From positions 842,340 to 906,339 of the forward strand of contig QEYB01000999.1 in NCBI GenBank assembly GCA_017562135.1: a stretch of DNA of 64,000 nt, in the 5' to 3' direction. The number at the start of each line of letters is the position of its first letter. Positions within the stretch are counted from its first letter, which is position 1. Below, one piece after another: positions 51,601 through 64,000 of this stretch. This DNA comes from Dipylidium caninum (taxonomy: Eukaryota; Platyhelminthes; Cestoda; Cyclophyllidea; Dipylidiidae). A program made the position numbers and the translations under genes. The notes beneath the pieces are model-generated. The model made no database searches and had not been told where the DNA came from. It was given only the letters and a program-made list of their open reading frames with translations.

Positions 51601-51928
51601 CGGATGAGGGACCCCTGAGTGGATGTCGTGGAAGTGCCGGCGCTCCGATGTTCGCGGAACCTTGTATTTGGGGGCGTGGAAGGTAAGAATTAATAGTCTG
51701 CTCTTATTTCGCTTTGCACTTGATGTAAGCAAACGGACCCCGCATTCCCTTGCCGCTGCGGCGCCCAGGGATTTTGATTTTCTTCCCTTCATTAAAATCG
51801 CATACAGCAAAAACAGATTATTAAGTGAAAAAAAAGCTTTTATTCCTCTCCCTCCCCTCCCCCCCCGTTGCATGGTTGCCGTAAAACTCTTAACTGCGTT
51901 TTCAGATAATGCGAGGTACTTTGCTGAG

Positions 51929-51961
51929 TTGCATGGTTGCATGGTTGCATGGTTGCATGGC
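51929..51961 (+). repeat. Eight-base tandem repeat (GCATGGTT)n
   Basis: Four tandem copies of an eight-base unit in the NPC1-B intron after the ~51.6 kb exon; a single related unit lies about 60 bp upstream. Confidence 0.9.
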
Positions 51962-52289
51962 TGAGTAGTGAATACGTATTTTCCACCATGTTGTGGGTGA
52001 TTGGTGCTTTTTTTGTTTGAAGGTCGTCTCAGAGGACGGAATGATGTAAACCGACGGAAGGAACGATTACGGCGTAGACGCAGTAGTTGACTCGATTTCT
52101 TCCTCCACCGTCGGATTTTTGCGTTACAAAGCACCAGTGCGCGTGTAGGCCTTGTAATTGCCACTGCAGCCTTTTTCATGATTGGGGAGTTCTGAGTTGA
52201 TTTCTCTATGGGCTGCGACCTCCCAGTCAATCATCCTGTTTGTCTACTCCGCCAGTCCCCGCCCGCGACAAGCATAGTGTGAGGATTGA

Positions 52290-52348
52290 GAGAGAGGGCG
52301 GGAGGGAGGGAGGGAGGCAGCGAGAAGACAGACAGACAGACAGACAGG
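52290..52348 (+). repeat. GGGA and GACA tetranucleotide repeats
   Basis: Two adjacent short microsatellites (about four GGGA units, then about five GACA units) in an NPC1-B intron. Confidence 0.85.
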
Positions 52349-52742
52349 GGAGCGTGTCGTTAGGGTGGAAAGGTAACTAGTGGCCTTACTGTTGTGAGGC
52401 CAAGTAGACGTTGAACTAATCGAGCGCGCCATGTGCCCAAAGGTTATTGCGCCTCGGGGTGATGTGCTCCGATGGCTATGGCTTCGATGGCTATGTCCAT
52501 CACCCTTTTGCTTCTCCACAGTCCTGGTGTTGAGAGGATGTCAAAGCCCCGATAATCGAGCTACTGTCTCGTTGAGGTCTCCAGTCAGTCTGTGCCCTCG
52601 TTGCCTTTTCCTCGGAGCTGAGTGTGAGGACAGGAGTTTTATGGATGGGAGGAGAACACGAGCGGTAGTTCTCCTCGACTTTGTATCACAGGGCAACTGA
52701 GTGAAGTCGACTGCTCAACAATTGGTGCGGCACATTTGAGGA

Positions 52743-52743
<1 letters not shown>

Positions 52744-52775
<32 letters not shown>
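52744..52775 (+). repeat. GT dinucleotide microsatellite
   Basis: About 15 GT units in the same NPC1-B intron, upstream of exon 53062. Confidence 0.95.
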
Positions 52776-52777
<2 letters not shown>

Positions 52778-55700
52778 TTTTTGTTTACAATTCTTCCTGC
52801 CGTAGGCGATCGAACAAGGGTGGTGATTAGTGAAATTTAATGAATTTTGTCTCATCTCCCCTTAATGACACTGCGAAACGAAGGTATTTGTTTGATGCAC
52901 CCCGCTTTGCTTCGACGCTTTTTTAAGGGCGCACTAGAAACACAATTTTTTGCGTTTTGACTGCTCTTCCTCGCCTTCGTGACGGCTAAGTTGTTGAAAT
53001 AGAATGCGTAGAAGAACTGCATCATTTGTCTGCTACATCTTGGCTGCTGCTCGTTCCACAGGCGAGGACTACATGCGGGCGACGGCTGTTGTGATCACCA
53101 TTTTGGTCAAGAACGCGGTCGAGCACAACTCGCAGACGGTATTAATGGCCAAAGCTTGGGAAAGCGAGTTCATCAGGACGGTTCTCAACTGGCGGACTGC
53201 CCATCCCGAGTTGGTGGTCAGTTTCGCAGCCGAGGTGAGTCCTGTGCCCTCTTCCTCGATGTATATGCGATGCGGGGTGGCACGGTGTTTGGGTTTGGCG
53301 CACCAAACATCCGTTGAGATGAGTGGGGTTGCTGAGTTCGACCTGTTTACTCAAAGCTTTCGAGTCTAAAGCTTCTGTTCGCCCGATCTATGCCTACTTT
53401 CCATTTATACTTTTACACGGAGTGCAATCTCGTTGATTCCCACCTTTGTCCGATGTCAGTAAATTTGTGGTCTTGGCTAACTGTAAAGTGTGGAAGTGGA
53501 GGCACATGGATTGTGGGTTTCGAAGAATGCGGAATTCCTTTTTGAGAATGTTCCTACTAAAGTATCCTTTTTGTAACAAAATTCCCTTGAGAATTTTTAT
53601 TCCATCATCATTGTATTAATCTCTTTCCAAATTTGCCCCTTTCTCCTTGCTTCCAAGCATACAATAGAAATACCAAAAAAACACTTGTTGAATGTCTTAT
53701 TCGTCTGAACCTAATATATGATAATTGTTCTCTTTCAGCGTTCCATGGAGGATGAAATCGACCGTCAGTCCCACTCGGATATCTCGACCATCATCATCAG
53801 TTATGCTGTGATGGTGCTCTATGTCAGCATTTGTCTTGGCAACTATCGCGGCTTTCGAACTTGTCTTGTAGGTTCCTTATCCCTACAGTCGTTATTCTTG
53901 TGGCATAAGACTAACACCATTGCTGAGATTGTTGTTAACTGATAACTTGACTATCAATCCCAGACTGTCAACTGAGAAGGGCGAGGATATGGTAGTTATT
54001 ATCATGAGGTTGGACATCGTTAAGCGAATAATTTTCCCCGTTTTGTAGCTATCCATCACACGGATTTACTAACAACTCATCAGTCCTCTGCCCTCCCTGT
54101 CCGCGTTCATTTGTACATAAGGGCTTGACTACTGAACATGCCGTAGAAAGCCGTCTCATATATATTCACTTACTGCAGTCTGCTTGACCACGCCAGAGGA
54201 ATCTGGAAATAGAATATTTAAATTTTTGTTTTAGTGTTTCTGGATTTTCCTCCAACTCTATTGCCGACATTTCTCATGTTCCGTTTTATGCCTTTAGTCA
54301 AAAGTTAGCACGTGGCCTCTGCAACTCATGTAATTTTTCGGAATTTTTTCTTCCATTAATCCTGCACATACATTATCATTACATCTCTTGCAACTATTAT
54401 ACAAATTATTGCATGTTGTTACAGCCTAGTTATGAGATATCCGTTTGCGACAGTTCTCTTGTTCTGTTATATGTGTTAAGTGGTTAATCCACGGAGGTCA
54501 AAACTTCACAACATTTGTCGTACGGTTAAACAGCGGACCATAAGTAAGTTAACATTAAATTCTGTATGCTAAAAGCAACTTTGTCAAACAAGGTGTCAAA
54601 ATGAACATAAATGTGACCATTTTAGTCCCATTTCGAGGTTACCTGATTATAAACAACCCCCTACGGTGCGTACTAACGACCATGTTAGGTCGAGTTTGCT
54701 TGTCACGAGTCAAATGTTAACGCTTGACCTCGGTAACTCGTGATATTTTGTACTACTAAATTTATCATTTTACATTATCATCATCTCCCTTGACAACTAG
54801 TACAAACCATATTAAATATTTCAAAACGAAGGTGTCTTTTCCTTATAATAACCAAACTGAGTGGGTAATTGCCCCTCCGAGAGATGTCAGTCCGAAATAT
54901 TCTGCATTTAACTAAAGCACACAGCGTGTATAAGATAGCTCGTGTACTTTCATCACTTTTACGAATTCGCCTTCCTCTGGGAGCCATCAGCCACTCCATG
55001 CATCCGCGAGTAATGTCGTCGAGTACCAAAGGGTGTGGTCCCTAGTCTTTCCCACTATTCGAGCCTCCACCAAGGAGTGTGTTGGACTAGTGGGTAAAAG
55101 AAAGCATGAGCAGGTGAAAAGTGCTCGCCTCCTCGAACACTGTTGTTCTGCACATGTGTCCTCCTTGCCGGCCCAACCATCGGCCAATCTGGTAAAACAG
55201 GCTCGTGAGGGGAGCTTCAACACAATTGCCTTTTGCTCGCTCGAAAAGCACTGGTACACTTGTTGGTGCCATGGGCGGTGTAAAGAAGGCGACAAGGTTG
55301 GAGGGAAGCAAATGGTGTTAGGAACACGAGTGCGTGTGTGTGCAAGACATGGATGAATGTGTGTGAACTCTCTCCTTTCAGGTTGACGTGAAGATTTCTC
55401 TGAGTATCGGCGGTGTGTTGATCGTCTTGGCCTCTGTCTTCTCTTCCATTGGCCTCTGGTCATTCGTTGGTGTTGCTGCCACCCTCATCATCATCGAGGT
55501 GATTCCCTTCCTGGTCTTGGCCGTTGGTGTGGACAACATTTTCATCATGGTCCAGGATTCCTCATGCATGAACACGAAGGGTTAGACGAGGAAGATGAAA
55601 ACGGTGGCTTCGAGAGCCAGGAGAGCCTTGCCAACGTGGATGACGGGGCTGGCGAATCAGGTGGCGACTGTGTGGGCAAGGAAGTTGGTTGTTGTGTTAT

Positions 55701-57341
55701 CGGGAAGGGGAGACAAAGACGGCGGCGTTGCGCTGGTGCCAGTATAACTAAAGATGCGAAAAACATCCCAATGCCGGGACTGTAGAAGTGCGGATCGCCA
55801 AAAACCATGGGGACGTGTGGGTCCCTCCATGCTCCTCTCCAGTCTGGCGGAGTCCATCGCTTTCTTCTGTGGTACGTTATTCTTTCGTTTACTTTGTGTT
55901 GGGGCACACATTTCCCACAATAGATAACATTTTTGACCGCTAAAGTTCATCTCATGGTTGCGCTGTCTTATTTGTACGGTAAACGAATGGGGCATGGTTT
56001 TGAGGGTAGAAAATCGTGTGTTATCGCAAGGCAAATGGCCGCTTGGCTCGCAGTCGGAACACCACCCTGAGGAGTATTGGGAAATTAGAATTCGTTGGCT
56101 CAGTACGCCCCTCTGCGGTTTTCTCCAGAGCGAGGACGCGACACGGGCACAACGGAAGTTGCCAGACTGGTGGGCAAGGCAAGAGCAGACCCACAAATAG
56201 AAGAGGTGTCATCCGTTGGAAGAGGGAATGAGATTTTTCCTCTTAATTTATTTTATTCATCTACATTGGCGGGGTGGGCGCAGGAGGGTGAGAGAAGCAG
56301 TAGGTCTCTGACGAAACCCGATTTTTCCTCCTACTTAAAGTCTCCACTATGAGAAAAAGTGGCGCTAAGTTTGCCTTACCGAATAAGATGTGACATAGTG
56401 GCGTCCGTCTCGAGTAAAACTCTTTCCAGCCTGGTTGAATATTCTCAAATTGTGGAGTGTTTCGAGTGCGCAACCTGGAGGAATTTATGGCGCAGGAGCT
56501 AATCACTACAAAGACCTGTTTGGTGAAAGTAAATCCGCGAGTCTGGACACTTCAAGTGGGCCTTTAGACTGGGGAATAATTAGTCTGTTGATGTTGTCAG
56601 CCGTGATGAAATTCCTTTGTGGTCCGTCCACTTCTGTCTGCATCGTTGCGAATGCGGCAAACGCGGCAAACTTGAGTGGTTCGCCTTGTCTCCCTTCTCT
56701 CCCAACAGTGCCTTACCAAAAGGCGTCAACTTGAACGAAAGTGGTACTTCTACCACTTAAGCAATCGTCACCTGTGTTTACAATCACAATCTCCTGGCTT
56801 CCATATCGCTAGGCTTAACTCTTAGCGTTTGCTTTGTCAAACACACTGTGCTTATGCTTAATATCCAACGTTTGAAAGCCGGACGCAAGAGACCTACCAG
56901 CATAAGTCAGCATTTGCCCGACATTTCAGTATTTCGAGTAATAGAGGAGCCATAAAGTTTTCAGTCCCGTTCCAGGAGATGGGTTGCCTTTACTTTTCTC
57001 TTCTGCAACCAGAATTTGAAATTTATCAAGTTTTTATTTCTTTTCGGTGTTCTTTCAATCACAATACAGCGATTATTAAGCTTAGGCAACATTTTTACTA
57101 CGACCATCTTAATTGAGCTGCGGTCGCTGCGAGTCCTTTGCGGAGAAAGGCATCGGAGGCTGAATTTACTGCTCTTCAATTTCCTTACTTTCTTTCCCTC
57201 CTCTCCTATTCAGGCGCAATGACAAACATGCCTGCAGTTCGTGTCTTCGCCCTTTACGCGGGAGTGGCCATCGTCATCAACTTTCTCTTGCAAATTTTCG
57301 CCTTTACCGCCCTACTAACTCTGGACGCGAAGCGATCGGAG

Positions 57342-60300
57342 GTAAGTTGCACCCTCTGCTATCAAACAACTTTGTTTAGAGACATTTTTGTCTCTTAATT
57401 ATGATTAGCTATGGTAAAAGGGTCCGTTGGTCTATTCGTGGCCCAGTCTTTCCACTGGCTCTTCAATGCCGCAAGGTCTAAAAAAGACACCTTGGGTAAT
57501 AAATACATGGTCTAGTGACACATTTGCGATTTGATGCAATGTGCCAACGCCTGCTCACCTCTACACTCTGCCTCAAGCGCCGAGTGTACAGTTACGACTG
57601 CCCTTCGCGCGTAAATCCATTGACGCAGTTAGCTGCCATCCTTCAAGGCTTATTTGGGGAACTTCGGGAGATCCGACAAGTTGAGTGGTTTGCAATGGCG
57701 CACTTCGATAGGAGAATGTCAAGGGTGTGGAAGTTATGGCGAGCTTGGTCGAGGAGGAAGTGGTGGCAGGCATTTGATGATGAGGACACGTCGTGTCAGA
57801 CAATCTGATTACGACATCGTGGACAAATAGATGGTTCTACCGGGCGTAGAACTTTACAAATGCCTCTTGTCTGCAATCGGATGCTAAGACGTCATCCTAA
57901 GGAGAAATTATCACACTATGGAGACTTGCTCGGGTACTGCCATCATCAGACGTGTTGAGCACCTTCGTGATGAAATGATTCCCGATAGCTGTTCGGCGAT
58001 GCGCCTTGGATGGTTGTCGACGATTTATGTTTACTCTTACAGGAGGCTCAACGCAAAACGGGTTAATTGTTACCAAGCAGGTGGAGTATCTGTGATAACC
58101 GCCTGAACGAATGGAAGTAAGAACTAGATGCATTGTGAGACTGTTGGAGTGTCCATATGCGATTAGATGAGGTAGAGTATGAAATATGCGCGTGGTTTAG
58201 TACACCATGAAGCCTAGCGCTGAACTGCGGTGCGGTTCCTTCCGTTTTCAAATACCATCGTCCTATTCAAAATCTTCCTAAAAATGGAGGTATTTTTGTG
58301 CGCACTAAGCTTTAAGCATATCATCACTTTGTCAAATCTGCTTTGTGTCTCCACTCTTCTTTGCCCAGCTCCTCGAGAAAGGTCTTCTAATGGAATAAAA
58401 CAGCATACGAAAGGCACGCACAAAGGTGGTACGATGTGATTATTACAATTGATGATAAAGAGGTCACCTGCCGCAATTTCTCCTCATCAGTTGGAGAGCC
58501 CACTGCCACAAATTTCTTCTAAACTAATCACTTGAGAAATATTCTGTCCTGTTTGTGGTCTGCTTTTAGTTTTGTACTCGCTTGATCTCTGCGTGACAGT
58601 ATCGTTCAGCGATAGATTAGTGGGACGAATTTTCCGCATTATCCAGTCTTCATCCTATGGGCAGTGTAAACCCTTCAATGCCTCTTCTCCCTCTGCTTCT
58701 TTTTCACCACTTGCTTATAAAACAAGAGGGCAGAGGACAGGGAATTCTGAAATATGGCATTATTGGTTTATGTGCATCCCAGACTGGCCACTGAAGTCGA
58801 CCCACGGCGTTGTGCGCGTTATTTCAAATGCATTCTGCTTAACCCTGATTGGTGGCCTATTCACTTCCTCGTCATTGACCAGGTGCTTTTTAACGTCTTC
58901 CCCACCCTCTTCGCGCATTGTCCAAGCCGCAGCTTGTTCGCAAAATTGATGGCCAGAGGGGATGAATTTTCTCGTCCTTCAGGTGCCCATTTTGACAGAC
59001 TGTAGTATTGCCAGTTGATATGTAACGCTGAATTTAACAGGTATTCGGAGCTGATCGATAGGGAAGACCTTCAAATTTTTATATTTCTACAACATTGAAC
59101 GTAGTTTTTACTGACTCCTACTTAAAGCCCACTTTTCAGTTGAATATCGTCGAGATTTAGATTTTCGATCTCTTTCATTTAGCATGGTTATTTTTAAGTT
59201 TTACCTTATCTGCGTTTTTGTATCACGGAAAAACCAAGGATGAGTGGTATTATCTAAGACAAATAATCCTGAATTTGGCTTCCCTATTCATACGCTTTGT
59301 TTTGTCCTTCAAACGCCTTCACTTTTCACCCTGTGTAGTAGGAGGCGACAGGAATGGTTAAAAAGGCATAAGATATTAGGGAGGAGGTAACGTTTAGGTC
59401 ACTATTTGCCCACGCCAGTGCGTCTCAGCGAAAAACGCCTCGTTGGTATCTCTTTTCCTTTCCTTCCTCCGTTCCTTCCTCATCCAATTCGGTTTTTCCT
59501 GGCCTATCCACCTATTTGCTGCCTCGCTGCCTGGCATTGTCACGGTGCTAAATTTAGTAGGTGCAGCCGTAACAGCGCAGAAATGGGCACACGCGCCACA
59601 CGAAGCGGGTGACCTTGAGAGCAAAAATCGTCCGATTCTCATGCGGTGTTGTGGTGTTGTAGTAGGCAATGTGGACAGGTGAATCGATGGTTTCAGCCAT
59701 TAATGGTCCTATGTTTATCCATTTCCGCATTTGCAAAATGTGCAATTTGGTTCATTGGACAGGATAATAAATGACACCACTTTCTCCCCAATCTGTCCAA
59801 AGGACTAGTAACGTCCCATTTTCCCCATTTCGTTTGAAAAGAATCTCTTATGGCCGACTCTCGCCTATCCGCTACTTTCTATGGTAAAAACTCCTCACTC
59901 TACCACTGCCACGATCATTTCAACCTGGCACCCGTTATCCCATACACGCAGACGCAGCCTGATCCTCAAAATAACCACTTCGAGCCTTGCGATGGCCGAA
60001 TTTCAACTTCAACATTCGTGATTTCGTGGAGGAATTTCCCCAAAATATCAGTAATTTCAGGCAGCATTATGTCTTGACATGAGCAACTATAATCATTTGG
60101 CCGCTAATGTCCAAACAATCCCACCTCCCACTTGCGTTTATTTCGAAAAGTGGGTTTTCTTTTGAGTGATGATAGTCCCACTCATGCCTAAGCCTCTTTT
60201 AAGAGGAGTGCTTCGCTTTGTGAAATTTGTGGATCTACAAAGGAATCGCTGTGAAGATGGGTGAACACTGCGGAGCGGTGCGTCTGTCCTGAAGAGTGCT

Positions 60301-63300
60301 GAGAAGAACTATGTTGCCTCACAGTTGAAAGCGAAAACTGGACCGTCTGGTAGGAAAGTGAGTAGTGATTGAATGGGAATCAGAAGTGTAGTGAAATCTG
60401 TATCAATTTTTATTTTGCTTGCTCTCATTCTTTCGAAAAATTTCGTTTTGTAATGCCCAATGTGATTGCGTCTATTTTTACTAAAAATTTCATCCGCGTT
60501 AGGAATTATTAGCCCGGATAGGGCGATGAATTGAGGGGAGTGTGGACATACTAGTTTTTGCTTAACTTCCGCTCCGTTGCACATTTTGATTGTCGGCATT
60601 GTTGGTTGCCTTCGTTACATGTCTTGGCTTCTTTTATGGTCCCTCGCAAGTAAATGAGACTCGTAGGGGGCTAGTCTCTACACCATCCAGCCGCACATAT
60701 CATCAGAAAGATGCTGACCACCGGAGGTGACTAATAGTTGACGTTGGATTACGTTCATAGTTAGCCTTAGCTCAGTGAATGTACACAAATAAGGGAATGG
60801 ATTGGTGACCTGGCAGGTTAATGGTTAAGTAAATACGTGGACGGGTGTACGAGTTTATTGCTTGTGCTGCAAGGCTGCCGGGCCACTGGTAGATCTGGCT
60901 TGGCAGCTCATTGGTAGGTATGAATGTCTTCTCAGATTACGATGTGAACCAACTAGAGCAGTGATGAAAAAGACCTAGTGAGGTATAAATAAATGCGTGG
61001 GTAGGTAGTAAGTCTTAATTGAAAGAAAACTGTGTTTTTTTTCTGCATTTATAGGAAACACGTGGCCAATAAAAGCAAAATAGTGGGGTGAGAAACGTAG
61101 TTGTTGGCAAAAAAGTGGTCATTAATCCGGCTGAGTGTGCAGATCCCATTAAAGTAGTCGTGTGATACCTTCGACAGGAACCCTCAACTTCAAAAAATTT
61201 CTAATTAATTAAGTACCCATGAGAAGGCTACCAACACTCACCTACTGGCCAGAAGAGTTATGTTTAAGTGTTGTTTATTTCAGTTTTTTTTCCCAGCCAA
61301 CTCATATCAACGCGTGTCTCCCAAAAGCCTGTTTAAATGTCAGCGTGAGGCGGTTGTTTCATGTTCTCGCACCGAAAGTACATACATTCCCACCACTCGT
61401 CTTTTCCATTAGCCTACCTGCATTTATTCTCTGTCTAGAGTTGTATGAGTGAAGGGGAGGAATGATCTGATAGGTGTTAGAAAATGTGACTTGGTGAATG
61501 GGTTGTCAGACGGATTAATACAAACGTTGACACAATTCAAGAGAGGATGGACAGCTATGTAAGTGAATCCACGAGCTTGGCTCGAAAGAAGGCAAATTGA
61601 GTGGAGGAACCGTTTTTTAGTGCGAAGGTCCAATTGAACGCCGGGAACGCATGTTCAGAGGGTGCCTGTGAATCCTTGGGATGCATTTTTCTGAGAGCCC
61701 CTTCATATGTCCCCCGCGGTCATTTGGTTGGACAAGTCACAATTACTCAGTGGATGGGTTGATTATAAACGAGAAAGAGGTAAAATGGATGTGAGGGGAA
61801 AATATCTTTCATTCTTGAGCAAGTGGATGTGGCGATTCCTGGGGTAGAGCACCTACTGACGCCCCAGGTAGACGGAAGCTTTCGTCCCACTAAATAGATG
61901 CTGGTGAGGAGATATATTTCATTGGTGAAAGAACCGGCATGCCTTTCCTTTTGGCCGCCCTCTTCTCAAAAACGCCCCCTTTAACGTCGTCCACTCCGCC
62001 ATAAACACTTTTTAAGCAATACCCACTAGAGGCCATGCTAAATCGTGTCACAATTCCTTTCTTTTTACCATTGCAGGCGAAATCTCTTTGATTTCTGCTG
62101 TTGTGTAGAGGTGTTACGCCTAAATGAGAAGTCTTTTAAGATGAGTGAACGACTCGATGCCGGAACCTGCAAACCTCGAAAAACTGCTCACGCAAAAAAG
62201 AAAAAAAAGTTAGTCCATTATTTACTTTCCTCCTACTTTTCCTCCTTGCCCCTTTTACTTGAGCTCTTTATCATCTAAGACCGCCACCTTGGACGAAATT
62301 GCCCAGTTTCCGTCGGTGGACAAAGCGGCAAGTTAATCGGTGGTTGTGTTTACGAGAAATGTTGCTCCTCACGATAGAAAAAGACGCGATTAGCCGTCCT
62401 CCATTCCAATTGGAAGTCTGGTGGTACTGTGTTTGTATCACCCGCTTTAATCTAACCGAACTTCATGAAGAACTGGTAGTATCAAATACTCCTTCCAAAC
62501 AGCTCGTGTGCCGGGCCTCCTCCTCCCCAATGAGCGTTTTTGGTCCGCGTCGCTTTCATCTCGGAATAAAAAATGGTATGGGAATCGGACAACCTAAGTT
62601 GAGATTCGCAGTCGCGGAAGGTGTGAAGACCTAACGTCAAACAAAAGGGACTCTTTATTGCTTGCACTTTATTTGCTCTGAAAACCGAGGTGGTAGGAAG
62701 CATTTTGAAGGGAATGGCAACAATTTCTTCTCCACTTCACAAACCGCCTATTCAAAAACCCGTATCTCTTTTCCCGCAACGCCAATGTACTTCTTTATCC
62801 GTGGCATAGCCGTCGGTACGAAGGTTTGAGTTTTGCGTATGATTCGCCCAACAAAAAGCCAATGTTTTAGCTTGTTCATTTTTTACCAGGTGGGGGAGCA
62901 CTAATTAAATATGTCATACTCAGATCTTTTGTTTATGTGAGTTGAAAATTGTTATTACCATTCGGCGGCTTAACTGTAAACCCAGTTATACAACAGTCGT
63001 ACACTCCAAGTCACACCAAACAGAAGAAACTATATATTTATATTTTACGAAAGAGTTGCCTCTTGGGATCTCTTGAGCCCATAGGTTTACGATGTATTCG
63101 TCGCTGCTTTTGCTGACCCTTATATATGTTCATCTGCCATCGAACCCGATATATAATGTTTAGTGGCTGTTAGCAGAGTTTAGCAGTGCACGAACTCGAC
63201 TTTAAGTTCAGATTTGGATTGTCTATTTTGACTGCACGCTTCATTTCTAATATTCATTCCTTTCCGCGGATGTAACTCATAATCTGCCGCGATATTTCCC

Positions 63301-64000
63301 TTCGCTCCCACTTTATGTCCATACCACTGGGTTAAGAGTGGAAACCAAAGATATCCCTGGATCACAGTTTGTACCTCCCCTGACTTTCGCCGTGGGCTGC
63401 CTCAAACATCCTTATGTCGCACGCTCTTTCACATGCTCATCCCAAAAGAGTTTCCTTATCGCTGCGATTACACTTTACACTTGGTTAACAAATTAACATC
63501 GTTCCTCAGCAACCTCATCGTGTGTGCTTCTTTGTGCCTCATCATTCCGGGGGATATGAACGAAATACCTCCGCTAGCTTGAGAGTGCCGAAGATTCAGA
63601 AAACTTACCATTTGTACACCATAGGGGACTGCCCGACTACTTGCTGGGCAGTATTTTTTATGGACGCTGAATGAGCCACTGAATCTCAGTGACATGACAA
63701 AAGCTCATGTTCGGAATTGAAGAGCGGTGTTCCACCCGTTCTATACTTTAAGAATAATCTAGATTAATTTGGATATTTATTATTAATCTCGTGCAGAGCT
63801 CGAAGTTATAGACCACATAACATCACCAAGAGGTAGTTTCTACACGTATCGCGATTTTCGTATCTCAGCAATATCTATTAGAGCAAAGTTTCCTCCACCG
63901 TACACTGCTCTTCAATCTTCGTCATGATGAGTTCTGTTCAGCGCGAGTAAACAGACTGTCTTTAATTATTGAATGAAGCAGACAGGTCAAGTATGAGTAT
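57342..64000. other. Right end of the window, no secure gene
   Basis: This should contain the missing NPC1-B exons if the gene were whole. Two weak candidates for the exon after 57,341 exist. One is 58,043-58,080 (EAQRK-type start, with one surplus A in an A run). The other is 62,077-62,208 (contains NLFDFCCCV, like the NPC1 segment after the sterol-sensing domain, but out of phase with 57,341). No sequence resembling the C-terminal permease half was seen. Other open frames (up to 125 codons) have no recognisable features. Confidence 0.4.

Larger units (their letters stand above)
45628..57341 (+). pseudogene. Second NPC1 copy (NPC1-B), frame-disrupted
   Basis: Same exon plan as NPC1-A. Exons: 45628-45878 (ATG, signal peptide), 46660-46849, 47530-47752, 48092-48330, 48808-48996, 50608-50716, 50760-50933, about 51551-51682, 53062-53234, 53739-53867, 55382-55871 and 57214-57341. 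Three (174, 129 and 128 bp) have exactly the lengths of their NPC1-A partners. Clear motifs: [79 protein letters not shown] and MPAVRVFALYAG. Lesions: exon 48808 has two one-base losses and an in-frame TAA at 48,865. The 51.55 kb exon has an out-of-phase acceptor and a frame change. Exon 55382 has an in-frame TAG at 55,583 and compensating -1/+1 shifts. The CPSC and CSCSDC cysteine motifs are missing, and the C-terminal third was not found before 64,000. Homology is certain; that it is a dead gene is an inference, since base-call errors could mimic some lesions. Confidence 0.8.

Noticed and set aside
58572..59005. Overlapping plus-strand open frames of 125 and 83 codons
   Set aside because: Compared by eye with the NPC1 exons expected here and did not match; no other family recognised.

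Overview
This is eukaryotic nuclear DNA from an animal. The genes are split into many short exons, mostly with GT-AG junctions (a few GC-AG), and the recognisable proteins are animal ones: ankyrin, a DUF4795 sperm-flagellum-type protein, two Niemann-Pick C1 proteins, an RBM28-type nucleolar protein and a UMP-CMP kinase. A parasitic flatworm, probably a tapeworm, is my best guess from gene style, intron sizes and moderate GC. That is an inference, not a database result.

Layout. 1.0-5.8 kb (minus): the 5' end of an ankyrin gene, three exons, continuing past the left edge. 7.9-11.6 kb (minus): a compact coiled-coil gene with a DUF4795 ending, about ten exons. 13.0-13.5 kb (plus): a possible small two-exon membrane/acidic protein. 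13.5-16.5 kb: no recognised gene. 16.5-25 kb: a repeat complex dominated by a ~5.4 kb imperfect palindrome (about 19.56-24.96 kb, spacer 22.03-22.47 kb). It is built from a short exon-like membrane module present five times in alternating orientation; one copy at 17.88-18.66 kb still has phase-consistent splice sites. 25.8-35.9 kb (minus): an intact 20-exon NPC1 gene (NPC1-A), 1,358 codons. 36.7-40.0 kb (minus): an RBM28-like gene carrying two RNA-recognition motifs. 40.7-44.2 kb (plus): a complete five-exon UMP-CMP kinase. 45.6-57.3 kb (plus): a second NPC1 copy (NPC1-B) with the same exon plan but several frameshifts and in-frame stops. 57.3-64 kb: no secure gene; two weak candidates for a further NPC1-B exon.

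The two NPC1 copies point away from each other and flank the divergently transcribed RBM28-like/UMP-CMP kinase pair, so the region looks like an inverted duplication of NPC1 around two housekeeping genes. NPC1 exports sterol from lysosomes. Flatworms cannot make sterols and depend on the host's (established knowledge), which makes the copy number and the decay of one copy of interest. I worked out exon borders by matching splice sites, codon phase and family motifs by eye; no alignment software was used.
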